Shown here: piece after piece, positions 13,342-25,551 of the stretch
Numbering within the stretch: the first letter of the stretch is position 1
Layout of the letters: every line of letters begins with the position of its first letter
NCBI GenBank assembly: GCA_905250125.1
Contig: CAJNOL010000648.1
Location: 32,702-96,701 of the forward strand
Length of the DNA: 64,000 bases
Direction: 5' to 3'
Source of the DNA: Rotaria sordida
Lineage: Eukaryota > Rotifera > Eurotatoria > Philodinida > Philodinidae
Notes under the pieces: generated by a model
What the model was told of the DNA's origin: nothing
What the model saw: the letters and a program-made list of their open reading frames with translations, nothing else
Databases searched by the model: none
Position numbers and translations under genes: made by a program

Positions 13342-16071
13342 TTACCACCATAAATATAATTTTGAACGAATTAACTTTATTGAATAATTATCAAGTAAAT
13401 TCTTTGATTTAATCAATTTTTCCAATTTTTTACGCATTCTTTTAGATCCGTATTTTAAACGTAATGAACATAAATGACAAGTATTATTATTATTTTTTGT
13501 TAATAATAATTGCAAAATTGATTCAAAATCTTGCCATAAAATATCGATATTAATATGTTCCAATCGATGACAAAGATTAATTAATAATTTTGCTTGTTCA
13601 AATGTACATCGATTATCAATAGTAAAATTTTTAATTAGATTTCTATTGGATACTAATAGAAATATTTTACTTTTTTGTATTGATAATATCGAATCTATTT
13701 TATATAAATTCATTGAATAAACTTTTAATGTATGAATATTTGGTGTAAAATGTATTAATTCAATAACTTTATCAAAAGAAAATCCATCACAATCGATAGA
13801 TAATTTAGTAAGTTGTATTAAAGGAAGAATTCGATTAAGATTAATTATAGTTTCATCAATACTTTTATTAAAGCTATGTGAAAGAGTAAGATTAGTGGCA
13901 TTTGGAAAATAATTTAAACAAGATAACATTGTTTTTTCACCTTGAATATGAACATGATCAACTAAATCTAAATTAGCTTCTTGATTATGTAAACAATTTT
14001 CTTTTTCTATTTCGTCATATATTGTATAATGTTTTCTCCTTAAATTAAAAAAAAACTATTAGTTCAATCGCTGTGGGAATAAAAAAATGTGAAACAGGAT
14101 AGATCTGTGTCTACTATGAGTGAAGAAATTCTGCAACATCTATTTCAATTTGTCAATTCTAACGTAAGGTTAATGTGGGATGCACGATTTACGTTCCGTT
14201 GATTAGCTGTTACTCTGGTTAAATGATTAAGTTGTTTGACACATACTCTCAGTCTACTGTGTTCGAGCCTCGGTGTTTGAAGATATCGAATGACCTTGGA
14301 TAAGTCGATAACGTGTGCTTGTGATGTGGGTCAGAGCAAGGGATATGGATGGAATGATCTCTGCTTGTTTTTACGGTATTTGTACATATATTTGTGGTAA
14401 GTTTCATCTGTATTTTGTTGTTTTGTTAGAATACGTGCTGGTTGTCGTAATGGTCACTCATTGTATCATTTAGTTTTCGATAAAGTAATTTCATGAAAAA
14501 TAATCAGTGGAAAGTAAATTATGTAATTCTGTTAATGTATATCCATCGTGAAAGGTGTTGCTCACATCATCTTTTCTAATAATTGAGTTATAGATTTCAC
14601 TCTCTCACAAGAAGAAAAAAGTAGATCTTGATGGATCTTGATAGGTCTTAGATAGATATTCATTGAACTATATCAAAATTCATTAGAATTTACCAGAATT
14701 TAAGAAAACTTATCTGAGTCTATTGCAATTCACTGGATTTCTATTCTTATACAACAATAATCCTTTTTTTGATCGTGTTTCACAAAACAATAGAGAATAA
14801 ATTTCTTTTTTTTTTGTCTACCTATATGGATTTGTTGAATAGAAATTTATTTGTTTCCAATTTCCTCTTGAATAACATTGATGTGTAAAAAACCATTGAT
14901 GTTGTAACCAAAAAGAAGAAATGAATAAATTATTTAGATTATTACATGTCATTTGATCGTGTGAATTATCATTATGTTGAATATCAAATATACGTAAATG
15001 TGGCATATATGATGAAATTAATCGTTCCCATCGATTGGCATCGAAATAAGATCTATCGAAACTTGTAGAAATTCGTAAAACTTCAACTTGATGAAAAAGA
15101 TCTATTATCAATGGTTCGAACTGATCAAAATATATATATTTAAATTGAAGAGAAACATGTTTCAAATATTTTAATGTAATTTCTCGTAATTCATCTTGTT
15201 TATTATTGAATCTGCATAGTTTATTCCAATAAAGACGACGAAGTTGTGGTAGATATGATAATACAATACGAAATTCATCAAGTGTTGATTCATTATGAAT
15301 AATAAGATGTTCAATAGAACTGCATCCATTTGATGATATCAATAATGGTTTTGCTCTTACATATGATTCAAATGATAGTTTACAATATTTTAATGTAGGT
15401 AAACGAAATATTGAACGATAAAAATTATTTTTATTTTGAATTTTATCAATAAGACTTATAGTTAATGAATGAAGATTAAATAAAGAAATTAAATGATTGA
15501 GAATATTTTGAAGATATTTTAATTGAATATTATCAAGAATAAGTCTTTCAAGTTGAACAAATGTTAAAATAATACGAGGTGGTGAACAAACACGATCAAC
15601 AATAAATAGATTTGATAAATAAATTGAAGTAATTCGATGTTTATTAGGCATAAGAATATTTGTATAATAACGTTGAAAATTAGATTTAGACATTAATGAA
15701 ATATTAATTTTAATAGGAAATGTTGATGAAGCAAGAAAATTATCAAATCGTTTGTTAGGATTTGAAAAAGCTTCGTATATATGATAAATATCAAGATAGT
15801 CAAATATTTCATAAATGACTTCATTTGATAGATCTTCAAGATGAGTATAAAACTTTCTAGATGAACTGAAAAATATTCAAAGAAAAAAAAACATATAAAG
15901 ATATATTCTATGTTAACTAACCTTTTCGAATCAACTAATAATAATTACATGAAAAAAACATGAATAACATTTTATAAGTACAAAAATTAAGTTAAACTTA
16001 CTATATAATTTCTTTCTTTTGACAATATTAGAAGATTGAACAGTCTTTTGTTGTCGTTTTGTTGACATCAT
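13342..16071 (-). CDS. F-box / LRR-like protein
   Basis: Four exons join in frame: 16071-16002, 15934-15922 (a 13-nt microexon), 15865-14822 and 14038-13342, giving 607 aa. Splice sites are GTAAGT, GTTAGT and GTAGAC donors with TTAG, TTTCAG and TTTAAG acceptors. After a basic N-terminus (KRQQK, KRKK), an F-box-like segment reads LEDLSNEVIYEIFDYLD (about residues 35-75). The rest is leucine-rich with irregular LRR-like repeats, ending LYLWW. Family members act as substrate receptors of SCF ubiquitin ligases. This belongs to a large bdelloid-type paralogue family; a decayed relative lies at 28365-30093. The third intron (14039-14821, 783 bases) is far longer than the others and holds a SINE-like insert. 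Confidence 0.85.
14170..14480 (+). mobile_element. Possible tRNA-derived SINE in an F-box gene intron
   Basis: A B-box-like GTTCGAGCC (14261-14269) lies about 45 bases after an A-box-like TGGTTAAATGATTAAG (14215-14230). Downstream, ATGACCTTGGATAAGTC (14290-14306) resembles the conserved ACCTTGGGCAAGTC stretch of several SINE families. The orientation is antisense to the host gene. The ends are not defined, and this is suggestive rather than proven. Confidence 0.35.
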
Positions 16072-17162
16072 GCCGAAGATCGATAAACAAAAATCGTTCT
16101 AAATACACAGCTCTAATTGATAAAGTAAATTTTGCATTCACAAATAAATAGAATAATTGCATGTGTATGATGCAATAACAATGTTATATTCTCTTCTACC
16201 TTTGTGTACTGCAAAAAGAAGAGGAAAAGATTATGTTCACTGAGTGAATCATTCAATACATTGAAAAGCAGAGTAATAAGACGAAAGATAAACTACTTAT
16301 ACAATTAACATATTTTTCATTTTCTCTTTGAAAGTAAGTGAAATATTTAAAGAAAATAGTTCGAATTTTATAAATTAGAAAAAAAAGAGTTTCTCCGTAT
16401 TTATTCATAAATTTATTTCTCTTTCTAATAATAATAACAAGTAACGCTCATCTAACGATTCGCTCACCCTTTTCTGAAAGAAGATTGTTAGGATTAACAC
16501 TTTTTCCACAAATCAAGCGAATATTGTTAGTTGTTCTTCATTTTTTCTAAACTATGTTGTCTCTCATGTAATTTTCGTAAATTTAAAATCAAGTATTGCA
16601 TTTTGAGACATTCTGTTTTTATCGAAATGTCTTTTTAAATAGTTGTCGTCTTTCGTTAGATTTTATTCCTTCGTTAATTGAATCCCATAGATGCACTTTG
16701 TGGCAGCTATAGTATTGGTCATATTTTCATCCACATTTCTTTTTGTTCTAATAATCTTTTGATGAAAAATTTTGTTCAACATCTATTTGTTTTTGTCGAG
16801 TTTTGAAAAAATATTGCTTAACTAGGAATTTTTGTTTTTTTTTATTATATTACTTATTTTTGACCTATAATCGGTTTCAGGTTATAGTACAATTAGCTGT
16901 AGAGAATAACTACAATTTTATTTTTACAATATAAAGTCCTAGTAGATTTTTGTATTTTATAGAGCAGTGCTCAGATAGCGAAATCGAGTTAAATTCTTTA
17001 TAAAAGTCAATATGAATTCGTTGTTGATTTTTTAATTAAAAAAAAATAAACGCTTGAGTTTGTATTCTTATCGAATACTATATTTTTAAGATAGCGAAAT
17101 ATTGTTGATGAATCGTAGAAACATTTCTAGATTATCTTTCTTCATTCTCTATGATGTATTTT
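16072..17162. other. AT-rich non-coding stretch
   Basis: Only short frames are present and no repeat structure stands out. It contains the upstream region of the minus-strand F-box gene. Nothing else can be supported. Confidence 0.5.
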
Positions 17163-17333
17163 TTATTTTACAGTCTCAGTAAAAGTTCTCATTTCTGTTT
17201 GGCTTTTTGCAGCATCGTTTCCAAAAGAAGCCGTAATGATACATCCGACTCTCAAAATTGTTTTCATTTCTCTTGCCCATTGAAGATATTTAGTTGTCTC
17301 TGATTGGCTTAACAAACACACGGATGATAGGGT
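17163..17333 (-). pseudogene. Possible truncated last exon next to palindrome D
   Basis: A minus-strand frame of about 55 codons (around KYLQWAREMKTILRVGCIIT, ending TETVK then a stop) reads like real protein. Its upstream side runs directly into the CCCACA arm at 17329. I do not recognise it. It may be the cut-off 3' end of a gene broken at the palindrome, or chance. Confidence 0.3.
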
Positions 17334-17537
17334 GTGGGTGTGGGTGTGAGTGTGGCTGGGTCTGAGTGTAGGATGTGGCTCTGGTTCTTTCCTTCACCCA
17401 CACCCACACCCACATCCACACCCACACCCACATCCACACCCACACCCGCCCACACCCACACGCACACCCACACACATCCACACCTACATTCACACGCCCA
17501 CACTCACCCACAGCCACACCCACCCCACCCACACCCT
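17329..17537. repeat. Telomere-like palindrome D
   Basis: AGGGTGTGGGTGTGGGTGTG-type repeats (about 60 bases) lead to the core CTCTGGTTCTTTCCTTCA and then about 140 bases of CCCACA/CACGCA-type repeats ending CACCCT. One of the cleaner copies. Confidence 0.88.
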
Positions 17538-18021
17538 TGCAAAATTTGTTTTTTTTTCTTTTATTAGCAAATATCAAAAAACTATTTCGAGATCTGGACT
17601 AAAATAATGCTAATGATTTGTTTCTTGTTGTAAGAAAGAAGGAGAATACCTTTGGAGTTAGGCATGGTGCAATGGAACAACATGCAAAGACAGAAAATAT
17701 TAGATAAAGAGTGAAAGAAACATGAAACACCAACAGTAAAAGGGTAACTTGAGACGAGAGAGAAGAATGCAGAAAGAAACGAAACAAGGATGCATTCGAG
17801 CTACTGTTATTACAATGATTGTTTCATTGCACTTGTAGTCGATAATGCAGGTACTGTTAATTTCTCACAATATGTCAGATTGCAACTTTCCTTTCCTTTC
17901 TTTTTGGAAATGAAAGTTAGAAAAACAATAACTTTAGTTTTCTAGAAAAAGGAAAGCAAAGGCTTTTCTTTCTAAAAGTAAATAGAAAGTAATTGTATCA
18001 CCCCTAGTCTCACTGAATGTG

Positions 18022-21000
18022 CTAAATGTAAATGCGAACGAATGCTTCTATCTCTCGTCGACATATTGGACATGATCGTAATGAATGGCCACATGAGACA
18101 CACGTGGCAAAATGTCCGCATGGAATACACGCAATACGTTTTTCTTCACTCATGCACAAAGCACAAGGATTTGTCAAAGTTGTAGCACTGGTTTGCATCG
18201 GCTCTGGAGATGGAATTATAGGGGCTAACTTTGCTGCTTTTGTTTTCTCAACAGTTGGCTTTGCCGGTATCTTCGCATTCAATTCACTATTGGGCGTGTT
18301 CGATGAATGTATCCTTTCAACATTTGAAGCAGTCGATGTAGCGGTATTGTGTAGTGTTGTAGAAGGTAGAACCGATGACGATGATCTAGTGTTTGCTTCT
18401 AAACAATTGTTTTATGACAAATATTGTTACAAAGCAATTTTTTTACGAAACCTACCTGCTTGTTCTTGCTCACGAATTTGTTGCATTCGCACGCTGGGTA
18501 TGATGAGGTTCTCTTTTTTACCGTTAATACAATCAATTTGTTTCTGAAGAATAGTGCAAGCCATCAGGAGATCCGAATCCGTTTCAAAGTCGTCTTCTGA
18601 AATGACAATTTCAATTATAGAAAAATCTGCAGAGCAAAATCTAGATCATTTATTTTTACGTTTTAATCGCAGTTGATCTTCCCAACATCGTTTGATGACT
18701 GACAATTTAAAATTTTGATCCAGCAGTCTTTGTGAATTTGGTAAATCTAGACGAGCAGCAACATAGCGTGATAATGTGCTCTCATCAGCTATTTGTAGCT
18801 TTTGAGTGTTTGAATTTCCGTGATTCGTCGAATCATTGGCTCGCGTACGTTCTAGCAAAAAAAATTCGTGCATTATATATTCGAGAACATGAACGCTTAT
18901 ATAGCAATTTTGCATAGTTAAATCTCGTCTAAAACTGAATCAAAATAATGAACATAGAATCATTCTTATCTGACATCTTTAGTCAATTTTGTTTAAAGAC
19001 TATTTTCGTTCTAAATGCCGGCCATTATCAACTTTTTGTTTCAATACAATCGATCGAAGATAGCACTTTAATGTAAGCACAAAACAAACTAGATATACTC
19101 AGCTCTTGTAGCATGTATTAATTTCAATCGATTTCTACCATTATAGTGTTGACTGAATTATCAATCAATAGACAAGAAAACATTTATTATTTGTCAACAT
19201 AGCGACAAATGAAAGCTGAGCAAGTTTTCAACAAATAAATAAATAAATAAATAGCAATCTACTGATAAATCTGCAGCGGTGATATTTATTCAACTACATC
19301 ATTGTGCATTGTCATTTTGCCACTAGCCAATAAAGCAAAATACGTACATAATGAAATTTTTCATTTACCAATTCATAGATAATTGCTATTTTATCAGTAC
19401 CTGTTGTGCTTTCGTTTATTTACCTAGCTAAAACAAGCTCAAAAGGCTATACCTGATTCCATGAATGATGTCACTGAAAGCATACCTACCATTGACACTG
19501 CTAACGTGCTTACAATCCTAACATTTTTTCGAATTCTCGAAATGGCTGGAATTTTTAAAAGTTTTTAAATTCTGCGTAGCTTTCTCGTTCCTACGATTCT
19601 CGTAGCGAATCATGCTCTTAGAGTTGAAGAGATCTCAAAAAATCCTAACAATCGAAAGACGCTAGAAAATTGCTGGATTTCCACATTCTAAAAATTCAAG
19701 ACTACTCATGAGTCAAATAAATTTTCGCTGTCAAAAATTGTTCAAGCTAATAATATATTCACATACCTTGGGCAAACCGTTTTGATTCCTCAATTTTTTG
19801 ATAAAGATCATCGCCACAAAGTTGCTTGGCATAGGCGCAATGAGGAAACCATCTTGCATGCTCAATCATTGGATTATCACTAGAACCCCAGTTCTGGAGC
19901 GATCCATTACAATAAAAACACGTCACAATAGTCTTTATACCAGTATAGAAGAATCCAGCTCGAACAAGATCATCGATAGCAGGTAGTTCTTCATTGGGCC
20001 AATTGGAAAATGACGCATAGCGCTTCGGTATGTCTATAAATGCGCTGTGACAAGCTGCCATGGGCACAATTTCATTTGAACGAAATGCTTCGTTAACTGC
20101 TACCGCTGATGATTGATTGCTAGCAGAATTTTCATTCACAATCACTAGAGGTTTCGTTTCGCGACCTACTAACATACCCATCACGTAAGGACACTTGAAT
20201 GATAGGGTTTTATGCACTAGCCATGGGTCATCTGTCTGTGGCATCCATTGTTGACAAATGAGATTACAGTACAAACATATTACACGATCACCGACATTAC
20301 AGTGGAAAAATCCAGCTTCGATCATTTGTGCTCGAGATGGTGACTTGCGATGAGGCCAATGCGAAAAAGTGCGACGACGTATTCGTTTGAGTGTCTCAAC
20401 TTCGAAAAATGTGTGTATCTGAACTATATCGTTGGATATTTCTAGTTTTTGACGTTTGGAAGATTCCTCTTGTTCATTGGTATTTGCAATAGGTATTTTG
20501 AGAGCAGTGGTCATTGCAGATGACGAAGATAGTTGAGGGACTAGATCCGATGATTTTATTGAACGAACAAATGGGCAATTCGGACTACGTTCTGAATGGA
20601 TAGAAAATGGTTTCATATCGAGCGTCCAGTCGGATACTTCGAGTTGACAGCTATCGCATCTAGCTGTATTCCTCACATTAATATATCGGAATCCAGCTGC
20701 CTTCATAGCATTTATCGAATGAACGCCTTGTTTTCTCGAGTGATCTCGACAAATGTCCAAAACTTTAAGATGCACATCCGACAATAATTTCTTTGGTTCA
20801 ATGTCCATGTAAACGGGTTTTTTCGATAGACTCCTCTGGGAAGCTATCGAAGTGTACTGGTGGTCTCCAACTTGGTTACCACAGCTTTCGATAGATTTCA
20901 ATTGAATTACGTCGGATTTAGGCCATACTGCACTAAACCTATCAAGGTGGCAAGAATCCGATTGCTTGTCTTGGATACGAGCCGTTGCCGATGAACTTGC

Positions 21001-21135
21001 TTGATCTAATATAGTTTCTTTTTGAGTTCCAATTGTGTATTGTGATATTCTCTCACATAACCTGTAAGAGGCATTCGTTCCTAACTTTGTTGTGACAGGA
21101 TTGACGGTCTCCAAATCCATAGAGTTGGGTTTCAT
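18022..21135 (-). CDS. Inhibitor of apoptosis protein (three BIR domains plus RING)
   Basis: Exons 21135-19767, 18851-18660, 18596-18456 and 18398-18022 join in frame to 692 aa. Three BIR domains are visible: the first with C-x2-C-x16-H-x6-C (about residues 115-190), the second (255-325) with one extra residue between Trp and Asp, the third (365-440) with the standard spacing. A helical, possibly UBA-like region follows (about 470-530), then a C-terminal RING (CALC...CGHFATC...CPIC, 645-690) close to cIAP RINGs. IAPs bind caspases or signalling adaptors and act as E3 ubiquitin ligases in the cytosol. No CARD is seen. The first intron (18852-19766, 915 bases) is unusually long; the others are 57-63 bases. 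The start is the first ATG after in-frame stops. Confidence 0.92.
19231..19253. repeat. AAAT microsatellite
   Basis: A run of AAAT units lies inside the long first intron of the IAP gene. No other structure was recognised in that intron apart from a small CTACGATTCTCGTAG hairpin near 19592. Confidence 0.7.
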
Positions 21136-21255
21136 CGTTAATAATAGATTCAGAGAAATCAGGTGAAGAATAAAATTGAATATGGTTCAATACAATGAAC
21201 GAGATCTGTACCTGAAAATATATGCAAATATTGGTCATCACTTTTCCTCCCATTT

Positions 21256-24200
21256 CTTTCGTAAACAGATCAGAAGACAGGAACTCTTTCTATTATCATA
21301 TGATGAGTAGAGAGAAAAAACAGCAATCTATCACATTTTTTCGTTCACAATATGCAGAAAAAGTAATAATATATTGTAAGAACAAGTTCGATCAGAGCTA
21401 CAATCCTGCCAATACGATATACCTTCAGTAGGAATACAGTTATTCCTATCGATGTATTTATGCACAAGATTATTAGAACTTCGTAGTGTTCGCAAATCTA
21501 TTCTTTCAAATACACATATCTATCGAATTAACCATGCTCGATTTGAACGTCACTATCAAAACTTTTGATAAATGTGGTATCATGATCAAAGAATATTATT
21601 ACATAACTCCATTCCTGTCAAAAGCCTTTTAGTGCAATCCCTAATAGATTAAAATGTGAAACACAATGCAGCCAACTTATCCATGACGATGAAACTTCAC
21701 CACATCTATTACGGTCCCCATCGAGTCCAAATAGCACAATGTCGAAAAAACTCCCAAGACCATCCCAGATTGCGACTAACATGTCGACATGTATTTTTTT
21801 ATTTTCGGAATACGGAATTTATATTTTAAAATGATTATATATTTGAATAATTATCTATAATATAAGTTTCGTGGTCAAACAATCCAGAATACCATATCTG
21901 TCTGTTCGTCATAGGTTTGCGGAGCAAATAGCGGTGGTCTCACTTTTCTCGTCATATAATTACTTCAACATTCATTTCCAATGGTGTTGGACACGGTTCT
22001 ACTTTTTATTCAGACTGATATTTTTTAGATTTACACATGTGTGAATAGCTCGTGTTGTCTCCTTTCAAATTCTTTGTGGCCCACTAGTTTCACGTCGTGT
22101 ATGCGAGTTTTAAACAGATTTTTTTGAAAAATCCATCATCTGAGAGGTGCTTTGGGAATCTCAGTTGTAAAAGCCAGTTAAAATCCTCTCTAAATCTTCA
22201 AAATAGAGATTATAATCTCATTAGTATGTGCAGGCAAATGGGCGCCAAACAGAGTCTTGCAAGGTAAGACTTATTCGTACCCTATACCCTACCCTACAGC
22301 AATTTTCGTACCCTTCGTCTATCCTACCCTAAGATTTCCAGGTTTTGGCATATGTAAGAATGAAGATTCTTTCACTATGTTCCAGTATATTTTATTGATT
22401 TTCAACGATAATCAAATACAAAATTATCAAATATTTCAAAAGTTTTGTCAGAATAAAATGTCTTGAACAATGTTGCCACCTAATTCTGCCTTCTCTCTTC
22501 CTAAACTCTTCTGCTTGCACTGAAAATATGTTCACTTGTGATTGAACTTGCAGGAACTCCCAATGGCATTTTTCCAATAAACTACGATGTGGATGTTCAA
22601 TGGCCATTTGTCCCACCAGTCCAACACTGATTCTTCTTTACTAAAACTTAATTTCTGTTTAACATAGCAATCGACTTCTTATAAACCAGAAAGGTGTCAA
22701 GAGTATCTTCGAAGTTTGCTTGCCACAAGACTGTAAGCAATATGATAAGCACCTTCATTCCACCCTAAAAAGTTTTTGTATCCCTTTTAATGTAACGAAA
22801 AATGAGGAGAGGGAAGATCTATTTCGTTACCAAGGCAGTGTTCATTTTATTATGATCAACATTGACAAACTGAAGGAGTAGCGATACCGATATCCTCGGC
22901 ATAGATGTTCACTACACTACTCCATCACTCTAGTTGTGTTTGCTTCACATAGAACATGAGCTTATAATGTACGAGAGAGGGAACGAGCAAGGAGAGAGAC
23001 ATGATAATAGAGAAAAAAGCGACTAGAGGATACTGTGAACAGGCATCTATTATCATTCAAGAGTTCAGAGCGTCTAGCCGCATAGCGACTGAATGCTCTC
23101 ACATCATGGAACCGATAGAAGATGAAGATAGGTTGTGCCCTTATTATTGGCACCCTTAACCTACCCTACCCTGCATGATTGTGGCGCCAAACGCCCTTAC
23201 CCATCGTGGGCGTAGAGTTGCTTGTACAGCCTTACCAGAAATAACTACCTTTTAATGTCAAAAATAATTTTACAGTTTTCTCGAAATCGATTTTCACATT
23301 TGTTTCTCATCACGCGTAACAGAATTTTCAACTATTTTACATCGTATCAAACTCTGGCAGGTGTTTAATTGAAAAGGAAGCTGCGTCCAGACAACTTAAC
23401 AGAGCACGATTTTTCATTTTCGATTTATTTTTTGAGAAAAATGAGCTTTGCTGCAAAATAGTGTCCTTAATTTCTGAATTGTTTGATAAAACTAACGATA
23501 AAAGTCAACAAAGACATTGTTTTTGAAATCGAGTCTTCTGAAATTGTAGCGGCAAATATTGGCTGCATATTAACATCAACCCGAAATTTCTATCACTGGA
23601 TTAGAAAGGAGAGTCAGCGATATACAGAGACCTACCTTTTTAACCCTTCAAATTACATTAACTCGTGAACAGTTCAATAGTTTGCGGTGAAATTACTATG
23701 TACCACTTTCTAGACCGAAAAATTTTTTGAACCTTTTTGTTTGGAGTTTCTTCGAATATGATAACGCCTGAAATATTATGTAGCCTGGGATGATATTTTG
23801 GGAACTAAAACTCACACTTTTAGGTCCATAAAACGCAAGAAACTTTGAAAATTGAGCAAAATAATGCTTCATTTTCGTTGAGAATTGATCCATATCGGAG
23901 TACATGACTTTATGTTCGTCAAAAAGTATTACTATGATGAAACTATAGACAGGTATTAGAGATGTTGAACCAGGTAGGAAATTTCTGTTTTATTCGTATG
24001 ACTTTCAATATGTTGACTCTCTTGATCCTAAACTATAATGGATGCGTTTAGATCGCAACATATACACTCACGACCATAGCAGTTTCATAACTGTCAAAAG
24101 CTAACGAATCTTCGAACGATTTTCACGAGTTGAAGCTGATGATTTTTGTCACTAGTGTATTCTACATGAAAGAAATGTTTGTGTTACAAAACATTGGTTT

Positions 24201-25052
24201 TTGAAGAAAGTTCTCCAGTAATCTGATTGTAAGATATAATGAAGTGCGAAGAACTTAGCCTCTCATGTTTATGCATTAAGGTGTTTGCATTGTAGCTCAC
24301 AGAGAAAAAGGTCTTCATATAGTTAATTGTTCAACTTATCATGAACCGAAATATTGCCTTAACGGTTATAGTTCTGTATTGTACGAGGTGTGAAATCAGT
24401 GTGATGAATACAGCTCATGGTATGGTCAGATTTTAAAAAAAACAAGTTTTATATATAGTTACTCAATGAAATTGGCTTTTTCCAACCTTATTCACCTAAA
24501 AATTGCTCTTATGAGAAAAAGATAAATATTCGTGTGTGCTTGGAAAAAACCAACCTATTAATAACTCAGCGTGGAGAAGAGAACGACAGGAAGAAAGAAA
24601 GAGAGGTTGTTGTAGACATTTGAATCATTGCATCGAAATGACGATTGCTTTGGTGAAAAGGCACGATGCCGTGATATTCACATATTCAGCAAGAAATTAA
24701 AATTTGTAGTAAGATCACGCACATGAATAATTATTCTGTCATTATGAGTTTTTTATCTTTGTAATATTACTAATAAATGAATAGAATGGTGTCTTTATCA
24801 TATTGGCTGTATTCTTTTTCCTTATTACGACACAAATTTCTGTTATCCTCACGTTGTTGTGTAACACATTGAAAAAGACCAGAAGCGCACATGGCGAAGA
24901 GATACGGCCCGAACCCCACCCTAGTGTTAAGAATTTTTGGAGTTTTTGCTCACCGAAAGTAGAAATGTACCGAGACTGAGAAGCCACTGACAAACATGAA
25001 CTCTTTTCTCGTTCAAGAACCCCTGAAACTCTACGATACTTTTATTGTGAAC
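21256..25052. other. 3.8-kb stretch without a recognised gene
   Basis: Only short open frames are present. Noted content: a dispersed repeat word (21634-21673, shared with 61866-61903); clusters of TACCCTACCC at 22280-22330 and 23155-23175; and the word GGCGCCAAAC repeated directly near 22240 and 23182, which may bound an insertion. No transposase, RNA gene or conserved domain was seen. Confidence 0.5.
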
Positions 25053-25108
25053 AGGGTGTAGGTGTGGGTGTGGGTTGAAGCGAAGATTATACCCATACAC
25101 CCACACCT
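25053..25108. repeat. Telomere-like palindrome E1
   Basis: AGGGTGTAGGTGTGGG, core TTGAAGCGAAGATTAT, then ACCCATACACCCACACCT. This short, well-paired copy is followed by E2 after only six bases. Confidence 0.85.
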
Positions 25109-25114
25109 GCTACA

Positions 25115-25197
25115 AGGGTGGGTGTGGGTGTGGGTGTGGGTGTGGATGTGGGTGTGGATGTAGACGAAGAGAACATTCACACTCACACCCACACCCT
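25115..25197. repeat. Telomere-like palindrome E2
   Basis: About 45 bases of TGTGGG/TGTGGA repeats, core AGACGAAGAGAACATT, then CACACTCACACCCACACCCT. In tandem with E1, about 350 bases upstream of the kelch gene. Confidence 0.87.
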
Positions 25198-25508
25198 TAT
25201 TCTTCTCGTACTACAAAAACGTGATATTTCTAGATATTGATATTCAGGATTTTTGTCGATGAAGGTTTTTTCGATCAGCTCGGTTCCAATTGAAGTTCTT
25301 TCATGAAGAACATATCAATTAAAGATGCATGAGGCTTTCATCACTTGCATCAGAAGAATGCAAGTAGGTGTGCCAATATTTATTTGGTTATTTGCCATCT
25401 CATGGTGGGCTCACTCTTTTTTTTACGGCGCAACTCAGGAATATGCGTCAACTTATCGATAAGAAACTGTTATCAATAGATAAGAGTACACTTTTAATGA
25501 AACGTACG

Positions 25509-25516
25509 TATAAAAG
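25509..25516 (+). promoter_or_regulatory. TATA box of the kelch gene
   Basis: TATAAAAG lies 36 bases before the ATG at 25552, which would place a transcription start near 25540 with a very short 5' UTR. This assignment is from position and motif only. Confidence 0.5.
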
Positions 25517-25551
25517 CAGATGCAAACAGGCTACTGTTTATTCACTTAGCT

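Noticed and set aside
22239-23190. LTR retrotransposon suggested by repeated GGCGCCAAAC (primer-site-like)
   Set aside because: No LTRs, no pol frame and no long direct repeats; only a 10-base word recurs.
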